Origin: Zhaonella formicivorans
GTDB lineage: Bacteria > Bacillota > DUOV01 > Zhaonellaceae
Assembly (NCBI RefSeq): GCF_004353525.1
Contig: NZ_CP085524.1
Span: forward strand, 2,390,142-2,454,141
Length of the DNA stretch: 64,000 nucleotides
Direction of reading: 5' to 3'
A program made the position numbers and the translations under genes. Shown here in pieces: positions 26,263 through 34,650 of the stretch. Below the pieces are notes generated by a model that saw nothing but the letters and a program-made list of their open reading frames with translations, did no database searches and was not told the origin of the DNA. The stretch's first letter is position 1, and each line of letters begins with the position of its first letter.

Positions 26263-27042
26263 CTATGCGTTGCTATGCTGTTTTGCTATCAGCAAGAGCT
26301 TTAAGCATTGGAAAAAAGGAAACCCCGGGTTACCCCAGGGTCGATAATTCCAATAACTATTCACATTCATCCATATACCGCACACGATCCCTACCAGCGG
26401 CTTTGGTGGGATCCACCAGGTATCCCATATAGTACCCGCCAGTTCCACTTCGCTGTTTATCGGTTCATTTCTGTCCAAAGCTTCGTCTCCGCAGCAGAAA
26501 TAGCATCTGGTGCCGGGTAAAGGACTGCCTGTTTTTTCCAATGATATCTTGTATTCATCAGTCAGGGATGCCGTACCGTGAATGCTTCCCCAGCAATAAC
26601 CTCCTACTTTTGTTCCCACCATTTCCGCCGCTTTATTCTGTGCCAGAATACGGCGTTCCCTTGAAACAAGCCAGGCCGGGCTGGGAATGCCCTCCAGCAT
26701 CAGGCGGCACTGCTCCTCTTTGCACCTTTTTTCCTCTTCCAATTGTTTTCTTTCGGTCAGGTCAGCCACCAGTGCCAGGCATAATTTTTCTCCCCCATAA
26801 TCGAAAAGCTGTAAATTTATCTCCACAGGATACCGGGAACCGTCCTTCCGGCGGTGCACTGTGTTAAATAAGACCTGCTCCTGTTCCCCGCCGAGCAGTG
26901 GGTTAAGGAGTTCCCTGAAGCTCTGCAGGTCAAATTCGGGCTTGAGGTCAAGGGGTGTCCTGGTGCTCAGTTCTTCGATAACCATTATCTTCTCCTGGCC
27001 CTGGAAGGTATAGCTAACGATTCCTTCCTCTCCTCTGGCCAT
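26263..27042 (-). pseudogene. Deleted duplicate of the PAS-GGDEF gene
   Basis: The interval 26326-26979 is nearly identical to the gene at 29659-31317. It keeps the PAS core (RRKDGSRYPVEINLQLF to SEVELAGTIWDTWWIP) and the last bases before the stop. However, about 517 bp encoding the end of the second PAS region and nearly all of the GGDEF domain are missing (the equivalent of 29710-30226). Because 517 is not a multiple of three, the residual tail is read in another frame (PPKPLVGIV...). The receiver domain is missing too, replaced by about 20 unrelated residues. The ORF stays open but cannot make a diguanylate cyclase. A variant of the terminator hairpin is also copied (26326-26342). Confidence 0.85.
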
Positions 27043-27139
27043 CCTTGAGATGATGTTTGCATTTCCACATTATAAATCAAGATACAATTTCAATATCAAT
27101 GCTTTTATTTTAAATACAATCAAAAGAACCTCTCTCAAG

Positions 27140-27895
27140 TCATTTTTCACCAAACAGTTCTTTCATTAGATTATCTAGCGTTTTTTCGGAAGACGGTTCA
27201 AAGGATACTACTTTCTCTAACGTCAAATTGATGTTGTTTTGTAGTAATTTATCTTGTAGTTTATTAATAACAATAGTCAAATTTTTTTCTTCCGTTAGCG
27301 GTAAAACTACAAATATTTTATCTTCCATCACTAGTACACTATCAATTTTTCGAACGTTTTTCTTAATTATAGAACTTGCCTCATCCAAATAATTAATTTC
27401 TACTCCAAAAAGCAAAAAGCTTAAAGATGTACCAGCACGAGTTGCCCGATCATATTCATTTATTATAACTTCTTCTATTTTTGTTTTATTATCTTCTTTC
27501 TTACCTTTTATATTTCCATAAAAAGTCTCCATAACTTTTTCTATTCGTTTAGCCAGATAATCATGTTTAAATGGTTTTGCAATAAAGTCAATTCCACCAG
27601 CTTCAATAGCCTCTTGCACATTTTTGTAATCTCTATGCCCAGAAATGAATATAATGGGAATATTGCAATATGAGGGATGATCTCTCAGTTGCTTTGCAAA
27701 ATCAATCCCGCTAATCCCTGGCAATCCTATATCTAAAATGATAAGGCTGACATCATTCAGATAAAGATGTGGTCTTTGACTGATGGTATTAGCAGAGCTT
27801 AATTCTATGATATTTGAAAAACCACTACCCTCTAATACTTTTTTAATTTGCAATCGAACAAGATGACAATCTTCAATGATCAATATTTTTTTCAT
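27140..27895 (-). CDS. Response regulator with degenerate GGDEF-like output
   Basis: A 251-residue protein. Residues 1-125 are a receiver domain (IIEDCH acidic pocket, IILDIGLPGISG phosphoacceptor region, IFISGH, FIAKPF). A short linker leads to a domain with the shape of a GGDEF domain (EYDRATRAGTSLSFLLFGVE, IRKIDSVLV-like segment), but the active loop reads MEDKIFVVLP instead of GGEEFVVLLP. It therefore should not make c-di-GMP and may only bind partners. Its base composition is more AT-rich than its neighbours, hinting at transfer. ATG 27895 lacks a close ribosome site; AGGAG lies 18 bases upstream. Confidence 0.8.
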   Translation of the reverse strand: MKKILIIEDCHLVRLQIKKVLEGSGFSNIIELSSANTISQRPHLYLNDVSLIILDIGLPGISGIDFAKQLRDHPSYCNIPIIFISGHRDYKNVQEAIEAGGIDFIAKPFKHDYLAKRIEKVMETFYGNIKGKKEDNKTKIEEVIINEYDRATRAGTSLSFLLFGVEINYLDEASSIIKKNVRKIDSVLVMEDKIFVVLPLTEEKNLTIVINKLQDKLLQNNINLTLEKVVSFEPSSEKTLDNLMKELFGEK

Positions 27896-28042
27896 ACTGA
27901 TATCAACACTACTCCTTCAGAGGTTACGTCAAAAAAATTGTAGCCAGCTTGGTTATAGGGGACAATGTTATGCTCAGGTTTTTGTACTACTACAATATCG
28001 GGGATACCGTCTCATCATCAAAAATTCCCAGCCCTTTACAAC

Positions 28043-28318
28043 TTACGGCTGATTAAGGACCCCGTTATAAATATCTATCACTATTTCATGATTATAAGAT
28101 GGAAAACTGCTTTCTTCTTTCACATAAATTCTGGTACCGTTTATCTTCATCGTTACTTTAGAACCCCTGCGGGTAATTCCGGCGGAAAGGCCGTCAATCA
28201 ATCCAAAAAAACTGTGCATGGGCAGCAAGTAATCCGGAAAATCGGCTGGCAATTCATTCTCAGCATGATAATGATGCTTTATCAGATAATACACTTTATC
28301 ATTAATGATACCTCCCAT
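28043..28318 (-). CDS. Hypothetical 91-residue protein, weakly supported
   Basis: The frame reads as plausible protein (KVYYLIKHHYHAENELPADF, then SKVTMKINGTRIYVKEESS, ending NGVLNQP). GGGAGG lies inside the first codons, so the start may be an ATT or GTG downstream of 28318. I recognise no family. It is surrounded by decayed DNA (a recombinase remnant upstream, nothing identifiable between 27896 and 28042), so it may be a fragment. Confidence 0.4.
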   Translation of the reverse strand: MGGIINDKVYYLIKHHYHAENELPADFPDYLLPMHSFFGLIDGLSAGITRRGSKVTMKINGTRIYVKEESSFPSYNHEIVIDIYNGVLNQP

Positions 28319-28380
28319 ATTTACAAATTATGGTTATCTCTTCCTATTTATAACGATTTTACTTCTATTTTTCACAAGAA

Positions 28381-28520
28381 TCAATACGTGTTTAGGTTTT
28401 TCAACACAAACACCACCTCCACCAGCGACTTTACCTGTATCTGCTCTACCATTGCCGCAAATAACTCCTCATCAAACTCCTCCAACACATCCCGCTTTCG
28501 CAGCAGCTTTAAATTTCTCT
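28381..28520 (-). pseudogene. C-terminal remnant of a large serine recombinase
   Basis: Minus-strand frame reading LLRKRDVLEEFDEELF, then AAMVEQIQVKS and VEVVFVLKN before a stop at 28381. This is the pattern at the end of large serine recombinases (the FDEELF-x-VE-I-V-K-F-K-G region). Everything upstream, including the catalytic domain, is gone. It points to an element that was once integrated here. Confidence 0.6.
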
Positions 28521-28658
28521 AACCTTTGAAAGAGCTTCTCCCCTCATAAAATTGATAACCAGCTCTCCATTTTCATCCTTGTCATAGCCCATGAACTTTT
28601 TGTGGTCGACCCTTGCACAGCCCGGAGCCTCGTAAACCTTCAGCTTCCTTCTTTCCAA
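28509..28658 (-). CDS. 49-residue ORF next to the recombinase remnant
   Basis: A TTG-started frame at 28658 with GGGAGG 8 bases upstream (MERRKLKVYEAPGCARVDHK to EALSKVREI). It ends with TAA at 28509, overlapping the recombinase remnant in another frame. No family recognised. It could be the upstream part of a frameshifted gene or a small accessory gene of a lost element. Confidence 0.4.
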   Translation of the reverse strand: MERRKLKVYEAPGCARVDHKKFMGYDKDENGELVINFMRGEALSKVREI

Positions 28659-28779
28659 TGCTTTGACCTCCCTTCAAGTCAGGCAGGTTAATTCGAATTA
28701 GGGAAAATGTAGGGGTTTAGACAGACTTTCCGTTCGAATAATGTTCGATTTCCATTTAATTATTTCGCACGATTTATGA

Positions 28780-28785
28780 TATAAT
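28780..28785 (+). promoter_or_regulatory. -10 element of the vapBC-type operon
   Basis: TATAAT at 28780-28785, about 40 bp before the antitoxin start. The -35 region (TAATTA) is poor. Two GTTCGA repeats (about 28732-28748) lie upstream and could be an autoregulatory site, since antitoxins of this type usually repress their own promoter. Confidence 0.45.
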
Positions 28786-28827
28786 ATAAATGCAGATAGC
28801 ACAAACTTTCAAATAGGAGGTTTTCAT

Positions 28828-29055
28828 ATGCTCATAACCGCTACCGAATTTAAAACCAATATAGGCAAATATCTAAAGCTTGCTGCAAAGGAAGATATCA
28901 TCATTACAAAAAACGGCAAGCGTATTGCAAAGCTAACCAATGCCTCTGAAGATAAAACCGATATTGTAAAATCGCTTATCGGAATACTGCCGAACACTAT
29001 ATCTGAAAGCGAAGCAAGAGAGGAGCGGCTGTCGAAACATGAACGTAATGCTTGA
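28828..29055 (+). CDS. Phd/YefM-type antitoxin (VapB-like)
   Basis: A 75-residue antitoxin. The N-terminal half (MLITATEFKTNIGKYLKLA, IIITKNGKRIAKLT) is a Phd/YefM DNA-binding fold; the acidic C-terminal half (ISESEAREERLSKHE) would bind and inhibit the toxin. ATAGGAGGTTTTCAT precedes the ATG at 28828. The gene overlaps the PIN toxin by 17 bases. It is one of the few plus-strand genes in this half of the window, which fits an independent module. Confidence 0.88.
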   Translation: MLITATEFKTNIGKYLKLAAKEDIIITKNGKRIAKLTNASEDKTDIVKSLIGILPNTISESEAREERLSKHERNA

Positions 29056-29458
29056 TACCAATGTGATTCTGGACGTGCTCGGCAAACGCGAACCTTTTGT
29101 CCAGAATTCTGCTCAGGTTTTAATGCTTGCCGCAAAGAGCAAGCTCTACGCTTCCATGACGGCAAACACTGTAACAGACATTTATTATCTGTCAAAAAAG
29201 CATCTTCAAGACCATGCAGCTGTCAAAAATGCCCTGCTTAATCTGATGGACATTTTAGAAGTTGTTGACGTTACGAAAGCAGACTGCGTCAAAGCCTTTT
29301 ATCTGCCGATCAATGATTTTGAAGGTGCTCTACTTGCGCATTGTGCAAAACGCGTCAAAGCGGACTGCATCATCACGCGCAATGTAAAGGATTTTGTCGG
29401 CTCTCCAGTGGAAGCAATCACGCCAGAGGATTTCCTGAAGCGTTTCTCCCTGGAATAA
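29039..29458 (+). CDS. PIN-domain ribonuclease toxin (VapC-like)
   Basis: A 139-residue PIN protein. Acidic metal ligands are visible in MLDTNVILD (D6) and in the later segments FEGALLAHCAKRVKADCIITRN and VKDF. PIN toxins of this kind cleave tRNA or rRNA, and a Phd-type antitoxin is encoded directly upstream with overlapping frames. The ATG at 29039 is within the antitoxin gene. The 29459-29626 interval after it contains no supported gene. Confidence 0.87.
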   Translation: MNVMLDTNVILDVLGKREPFVQNSAQVLMLAAKSKLYASMTANTVTDIYYLSKKHLQDHAAVKNALLNLMDILEVVDVTKADCVKAFYLPINDFEGALLAHCAKRVKADCIITRNVKDFVGSPVEAITPEDFLKRFSLE

Positions 29459-29626
29459 GCTCCGCTTCCGAATTTGACGAACAAATCCTGGAAGATTTAA
29501 TCTCGCAGAGCCTGTGTACATATTATTGAGGAATTTTTATTGCTCTCAGGCGTTCCTTAGTAACCCCTTGAACTGTTGAACAAAAAAACACTTGAGATGT
29601 TTCCTTTACGCATTGTAAAAATAAAC

Positions 29627-29643
29627 CCCTGGTTATCCCAGGG
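29627..29643 (-). terminator. Terminator after the PAS-GGDEF gene
   Basis: Minus strand CCCTGG-GATAA-CCAGGG followed by GTTTATTTTTAC. A variant copy (ACCCTGGGGTAACCCGGGGT, 26326-26342) lies at the end of the deleted duplicate. Confidence 0.65.
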
Positions 29644-29658
29644 TCGATAATGCCAAAA

Positions 29659-31317
29659 CTATTCACATTCATCCATATACCGCACACTATCCCTACCAGC
29701 GGCTTTGGCTTCGTACATATAGTTGTCTGCCCTTTGTATCAATGTATCGATAGTATCTCCGGGGCAGTAGCCGGCAACTCCGAAGCTGGCTGTTACTCTG
29801 CCCACACCCGGTATATCCATACGGCTTATGCTTTCCCGCAGTTCTTCCGCCAAACGGACCGCATTTTTTACCGTTGTATCCGGCAGAAGTATGACAAATT
29901 CCTCCCCGCCCCAACGGGCCAGGGTATCTATTTTGCGGATCCTGTTCTTAATCAATTCTGCCATGCTTTTAAGGACTGAATCACCGGCATTATGGCCAAA
30001 GCGGTCATTGATGCTCTTAAAGCGGTCTATGTCCAGCATGATCAGGGAAAACTTACTGCCTGCCCGCTTGGCCCGTTCTATTTCTTCCTCCAGTTTTTGT
30101 ACAAAATAGCGGCGGTTATAGCTGTTTGTCAGGCAATCAGTTACAGATAAACAGCGCAGCTCCTCTTCCATTTTTTTGTACCTGGTAACATCATTAGCAT
30201 AATGAAGATAGACACCCTCTCCCAAAGGGATCCACCAGGTATCCCATATAGTACCCGCCAGTTCCACTTCGCTGTTTATCGGTTCATTTCTGTCCAAAGC
30301 TTCGTCTCCGCAGCAGAAATAGCATCTGGTGCCAGGCAAAGGACTGCCTGTTTTTTCCAATGATATCTTGTATTCATCAGTCAGGGATGCCGTACCGTGA
30401 ATGCTTCCCCAGCAATAACCTCCTACTTTTGTTCCCACCATTTCCGCCGCTTTATTCTGTGCCAGAATACGGCGTTCCCTTGAAACAAGCCAGGCCGGGC
30501 TGGGAATGCCCTCCAGCATCAGGCGGCACTGCTCCTCTTTGCACCTTTTTTCCTCTTCCAATTGTTTTCTTTCGGTCAGGTCAGCCACCAGTGCCAGGCA
30601 TAATTTTTCTCCCCCATAATCGAAAAGCTGTAAATTTATCTCCACAGGATACCGGGAACCGTCCTTCCGGCGGTGCACTGTGTTAAATAAGACCTGCTCA
30701 TGTTCCCCGCTGACCAGTGGGTCAAGGAATTTCCTGAAGCTCCGCAGGTCAAGTTCGGGCTTGAGGTCAAGGGGTGTCATGGTGCTCAGTTCTTCGATTG
30801 TATATCCCAGGTTTTTTCTGGCAGCGCGGTTTACAGCAACAAATTTTAAGGAGTTCGGATGAAAAATATATAGTTCATTCAGGGAGTTTTCAAACAGCCG
30901 CTCAAACATCCTGGCATAAGCATTTGCTTCATGAAGTTTCAAAGCCATTTCCACTGTGGATAGCAATGCAGCTTTATCCATACCTTTTAGCACGAACCCA
31001 TAAGCCTTGACCTCTTTTATTTTATCAATAATTTCGCCGGATGTGTTGGCGGTGAGAAATACAACGGGAATATCCCGGGATTTAATTATCCTGCGGGCCG
31101 CATCTATCCCGTCCGATTCCCCCGCTAATTCGATATCCATGAGGACCAGGTCAGGCGGGAAGCAGCCACTTATCTTTTGCACCGCTTCTTCCCCTGTAAC
31201 GGCGGTTTCCGTCTCATATCCGTTTTTATGCAAGAAATCCTCTACAACCTTAGCAGTTAAGCGGCTGTCTTCCACCAGCAATATCTTTTTACTTTTTTGC
31301 AAATTCTCACCGTGCAA
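29659..31317 (-). CDS. REC-PAS-PAS-GGDEF diguanylate cyclase
   Basis: A 552-residue signalling protein. A receiver domain (residues about 8-130, ILLVEDS, LVLMDIELAG, FVLKG) is followed by a PAS domain (about 140-255), a second PAS-like segment with the Cys-rich CYFCCGDEA, and a C-terminal GGDEF domain. The catalytic loop is GGEEF, and the product-inhibition site RXXD sits five residues upstream (RKIDTLARWGGEEF). It should make c-di-GMP from GTP when phosphorylated or ligand-bound and be feedback inhibited. The middle of this gene was copied to 26.3-27.0 kb with deletion of the cyclase domain. Confidence 0.92.
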   Translation of the reverse strand: MHGENLQKSKKILLVEDSRLTAKVVEDFLHKNGYETETAVTGEEAVQKISGCFPPDLVLMDIELAGESDGIDAARRIIKSRDIPVVFLTANTSGEIIDKIKEVKAYGFVLKGMDKAALLSTVEMALKLHEANAYARMFERLFENSLNELYIFHPNSLKFVAVNRAARKNLGYTIEELSTMTPLDLKPELDLRSFRKFLDPLVSGEHEQVLFNTVHRRKDGSRYPVEINLQLFDYGGEKLCLALVADLTERKQLEEEKRCKEEQCRLMLEGIPSPAWLVSRERRILAQNKAAEMVGTKVGGYCWGSIHGTASLTDEYKISLEKTGSPLPGTRCYFCCGDEALDRNEPINSEVELAGTIWDTWWIPLGEGVYLHYANDVTRYKKMEEELRCLSVTDCLTNSYNRRYFVQKLEEEIERAKRAGSKFSLIMLDIDRFKSINDRFGHNAGDSVLKSMAELIKNRIRKIDTLARWGGEEFVILLPDTTVKNAVRLAEELRESISRMDIPGVGRVTASFGVAGYCPGDTIDTLIQRADNYMYEAKAAGRDSVRYMDECE

Positions 31318-31358
31318 TTTTTACCACACTCCAATTAACGCTTTACCCCACCAATTAT

Positions 31359-31484
31359 TTACAGTTTAAACCTCGCCACCAGGGAACTGAGCTTCTCTGC
31401 CATTTCCGCCTGGGCCTGAGCAGTTTTGGCTACCCCTTCCAGTGCTTTGGTCGTTTCGGACATATGCCTATAAGACTTTAGTTG
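31359..31484 (-). pseudogene. C-terminal remnant of a methyl-accepting chemotaxis protein
   Basis: Minus-strand frame SETTKALEGVAKTAQAQAEM then AEKLSSLVARFKL and a stop at 31359. This ending (LxxLVxxFKL after a Gln/Ala-rich coiled coil) is typical of MCP signalling domains. The rest of the receptor is missing; the DNA beyond is AT-rich and non-coding (31485-31618). Confidence 0.7.
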
Positions 31485-31618
31485 TTTGGTAAAATTATAC
31501 TCTTTTTTTTCAACAAGTGTCTTTCTTTTTCTTCATATTTCTTGTTTTTTTTTACATCTTTTGCTATTTTTATAGAACTTCCCTCAACTTGAACTCTGTT
31601 TTTACTAAATTTTATCGC

Positions 31619-32323
31619 TTAGCTGCAAATTATGAGGGCTCCCTCTATAATGGCAACCGAGTTTTTCTTTTCCTTAGCTTTATATAAAGCTTTATCGGCT
31701 AACTCCACCACCCTTTCCAAATCCATTTGCTCCTCAATGATGGTAGCAATTCCTGCGCTTACTGTAACTTTAAAGCAAGTGCCTCTGCCAATAAAAAAAT
31801 TAAAGCTTTCTACATTTTTGCGAATCCTTTCCGCAAATCTCAAAGCCCCTTGATGGTCCGTGCCCGGAAGAATTACCGCAAACTCTTCGCCGCCCCAGCG
31901 CACTACGCAGTCACTGGCCCTAACGTTATTTTCGAAAATTACAGCCAGTTGTTTAAGGACTTTATCACCCACCATATGACCGTGCCTGTCGTTAATGCTT
32001 TTAAAATTGTCCACATCGATTATTGCCAAAGAAAGAGGGGAGTTAGTTCTTTTCATCCTCTCCATTTCCTCAGCCATTCTTTCGTAAAAATAAAACCTGT
32101 TCCGCAAACCGGTCAAAGCATCGTGATACATTCCGTAATGCAGCTTTTGCATTACCTTGCCCAAAGCAAAGCCGGCCATTAGCTGTACTAATGAAACTAA
32201 TGACCACAAAAAGATGCCCAATTTTGCAGGTGCATATGCATCTAGCAAAAAGCCTCCCAAACCGCCCAATAACCCCGCCGCAGCCAAAATAGTGGGTGCA
32301 AACTTAAAGAACAGGAGCTTCAT
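31619..32323 (-). CDS. Membrane-anchored GGDEF diguanylate cyclase
   Basis: About 234 residues: two N-terminal membrane helices (APTILAAAGLLGGLGGFLL and FLWSLVSLVQLMAGFALG), then a GGDEF domain. The active loop is GGEEF, and the RXXD inhibition site is present (RASDCVVRWGGEEF). Start at ATG 32323 (MKLLFFKF) is preferred because GGTGG lies upstream; the ORF extends to 32368. Such small membrane cyclases add to the c-di-GMP pool sensed by the riboswitch at 44.4 kb. The gene is divergent from the XRE regulator at 32501, with a shared 125-bp region between. Confidence 0.88.
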   Translation of the reverse strand: MKLLFFKFAPTILAAAGLLGGLGGFLLDAYAPAKLGIFLWSLVSLVQLMAGFALGKVMQKLHYGMYHDALTGLRNRFYFYERMAEEMERMKRTNSPLSLAIIDVDNFKSINDRHGHMVGDKVLKQLAVIFENNVRASDCVVRWGGEEFAVILPGTDHQGALRFAERIRKNVESFNFFIGRGTCFKVTVSAGIATIIEEQMDLERVVELADKALYKAKEKKNSVAIIEGALIICS

Positions 32324-32500
32324 ATGAAAAACACCACCCGCAACATTTTCCCAATTTATTGACAACATAAATAGGTGTAATACATGTCCTTAAAGTATAG
32401 TTTATGCCTTTTTAACGCTTATGGCAAGAGTGGTAACGCTAACAGCGTATTAATTTAGTTTCCTTTTAACTTTATAGTTACTTGTAAGGGGATGAAGCCA

Positions 32501-32905
32501 ATGGATTACCGTTTGCTTGGCGAAAAAATCAGAAAAGAGCGTTTAAGTAGAGGTCTTACGCAGGAAGTTTTGGCAGAAAAAGCTAATGTTTCGGTCTCGT
32601 TTATGGGCCAGATTGAACGGGGCGAAAGAAAACTGAGCCTGGAAACTTTGATTAAGATCGGCAACGTTTTAGGCTTAAGTTTCGACTACCTCTTACAGGA
32701 TAGCCGTAAAACCAAAGAGCAGCCGGACACAAGTGGGCCGGTGTACATAATAAAAGAGTCCGGGAGCAGATTCCCGGAACCAAGTGCAGGAAATAGGCCA
32801 GAGTTGGATGAACTGGTCCATGCAATGCAAGAGAGAACCCCACAGGAAATCAAAATAATCACAGAGGTGGCCAAAACCATCTTAAAATACTGTAAAAATA
32901 AGTAA
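32501..32905 (+). CDS. XRE-family HTH regulator
   Basis: A 134-residue regulator with an N-terminal Cro/CI-type helix-turn-helix (residues about 4-60, LGEKIRKERLSRGLTQEVLA, FMGQIERGERKLSLETLIKI) and a variable C-terminal region. ATG 32501 has AAGGGG 9 bases upstream; an ATG three codons earlier lacks that spacing. It ends 14 bp from the 3' end of the DHA2 pump gene and lies convergent to it. Target unknown. Confidence 0.85.
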   Translation: MDYRLLGEKIRKERLSRGLTQEVLAEKANVSVSFMGQIERGERKLSLETLIKIGNVLGLSFDYLLQDSRKTKEQPDTSGPVYIIKESGSRFPEPSAGNRPELDELVHAMQERTPQEIKIITEVAKTILKYCKNK

Positions 32906-32919
32906 TTTATTTGGCGTTT

Positions 32920-34368
32920 CTAGCTTGCTTCTTTAACTATATGTTTCGCACCAGCGGGACTATCGCCCCGCATGAGCGAAACGAAGGCCCCTAAGATGGC
33001 TATAACCATTGCCACCAGATAAGTATCACGCATAGCCCAGACAAAACTGTAGTGCTGAATTGCCTGCAAGTCGTAACCCACTGCTTGCAGTTTGCCGGTA
33101 TAGTAGGCTAACCGGTTGCTGAAAACAGCCCCGCTTACCGCTATGCCCAGTACCTGTCCCAGGTTACGCATGGTGGCCAGCATCCCTGAACCAATTCCCA
33201 TCTGATTTTTTGGCACGCTGCTCATTATAGCATTGTTGTTGGGTGAGAGAAAAAGTCCCGTACCCATACCTACTAAAGCCAAGCCGAAAATAACCAAGAG
33301 GAGGTTTTGGGTTAAATACAGCATACTCAAAAGCAGTGCTGCCAAGGATGTAATGCCCATACCCACGGATGTCAAAGCCCGGGAACCCATACGATCGGAA
33401 AGGATTCCGCTGATGGGGGCTGTCAACATCATCACCAGGGGAAAAGCGGTCATAACCAGCCCCGCCTGGTTAGCAGGCATTTTCAGGAAGTCCTGCAGAT
33501 AAAAAGGCATTAAAAAGGTTACTGTATACTGACTAAGATAATTAAACACCGCTGCCAGGTTTGCTCCCGCAAAAAGACGGTTTTTAAAAAGCCCCAGGTG
33601 AATCATGGGATGCTCTACCCGGCTTTCAATCACCAGAAACAGAACAAAAGAGCAAAAAGACACTGCAAAAAGTCCCAGCACTGCCGGGGACCCCCAACCC
33701 CACTCTTCCCCATGGCTTAGAGCAAGCAAGAAAGTCATCAAAGCCACAAAGGTGGAACAAGCACCCGTTACATCAAATTTTTGCGGCTTACCCCTGTGGT
33801 AAGGCAAAACCCGCCAAGCCCAAATGGTAGCCCCTATACCGATGGGAATATTGATGGCGAAAATGGACTGCCAGCCAAAATAGCTGGTCAAAAATCCGCC
33901 GATAGTGGGCCCTGTAGCCAACCCCAGAGAAACAAACATGGCATTAATGCCAATGGCCTTTCCCCTCTCTGCAGGTTCGAAAGCAGCTGCAATAATGGCC
34001 TGGACCACAGCCATCATCATTCCTGCTCCAAGGGCCTGCACCGCCCGGGAGGCGATCAGCAGTCCGATAGTAGGGGAAATGCTGCTCAAGGCCGATCCCA
34101 GGGTAAAAATGGCAAAACCGCTGACATAGACGGGCTTATGACCGTACATATCGCCCAGGCGGCCATAGGTTAAAAGCAAGCTGCTGATCAAAAGCAGATA
34201 AACCATTACGACCCATTCGACACTGCCTAATGAAACTTGATAATAAGCGGTAATCTTAGGCATAGCGATATTTACTATGCTGGCGTCCAGGGTTGACATA
34301 AAAACTCCCAAAGAAGTGGTAGAAAGTATTAACCATTTTTGTCGCGGTGATAAACCTTTATTTGACAT
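32920..34368 (-). CDS. DHA2-family (EmrB/QacA-type) drug efflux pump
   Basis: A 482-residue MFS transporter with about 14 membrane segments. The family signatures appear in order: LDASIVNIAMPKI (motif D1), GRLGDMYGHKPVY (motif A), RAVQALGAGMMMAV (motif B) and GLATGPTIGGFL (motif C). Proton-driven export of toxic compounds is typical of this family. GAGGAAAAGAGTGAAAAA precedes ATG 34368, and a promoter lies at 34417-34445. No adjacent TetR/MarR repressor is present; the XRE protein downstream is only a neighbour. Confidence 0.9.
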   Translation of the reverse strand: MSNKGLSPRQKWLILSTTSLGVFMSTLDASIVNIAMPKITAYYQVSLGSVEWVVMVYLLLISSLLLTYGRLGDMYGHKPVYVSGFAIFTLGSALSSISPTIGLLIASRAVQALGAGMMMAVVQAIIAAAFEPAERGKAIGINAMFVSLGLATGPTIGGFLTSYFGWQSIFAINIPIGIGATIWAWRVLPYHRGKPQKFDVTGACSTFVALMTFLLALSHGEEWGWGSPAVLGLFAVSFCSFVLFLVIESRVEHPMIHLGLFKNRLFAGANLAAVFNYLSQYTVTFLMPFYLQDFLKMPANQAGLVMTAFPLVMMLTAPISGILSDRMGSRALTSVGMGITSLAALLLSMLYLTQNLLLVIFGLALVGMGTGLFLSPNNNAIMSSVPKNQMGIGSGMLATMRNLGQVLGIAVSGAVFSNRLAYYTGKLQAVGYDLQAIQHYSFVWAMRDTYLVAMVIAILGAFVSLMRGDSPAGAKHIVKEAS

Positions 34369-34416
34369 TTTTTCACTCTTTTCCTCAGCATATGGTGCTT
34401 AAATATTGACATACTT

Positions 34417-34445
34417 ATTATCACTCTAGCAAAATTGTTCGTCAA
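34417..34445 (-). promoter_or_regulatory. Promoter of the DHA2 pump gene
   Basis: Minus strand TTGACG (34445-34440), 17-bp spacer, GATAAT (34422-34417), about 50 bp before the start codon. Confidence 0.55.
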
Positions 34446-34578
34446 GATTAATAATTTATCTTAGGAAAGCATTTCCGCCCAGCAATCATTTCTTTTTACT
34501 CCAATCCCGCACTGTTGGTACTATTGACCATGTACAATCGCAAATTCACGGGAATTTACCGGCTAAAGCACGCTGAGG

Positions 34579-34606
34579 TTTACAGCGCAGTCTGTTTTGC
34601 TACAAT
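34579..34606 (+). promoter_or_regulatory. Promoter of the PF09818-type ATPase gene
   Basis: Plus strand TTTACA (34579-34584), 16-bp spacer, TACAAT (34601-34606), about 45 bp before the TTG start. Confidence 0.5.
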
Positions 34607-34650
34607 AATGAATATACTGCAATTCCATTTATGCGTCAGGAGGGCCTTCT

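Noticed and set aside
26541-26867. Plus-strand 108-residue frame (also at 30360-30686)
   Set aside because: Antisense of the PAS region. The identical copy reflects the gene duplication, not a separate gene.
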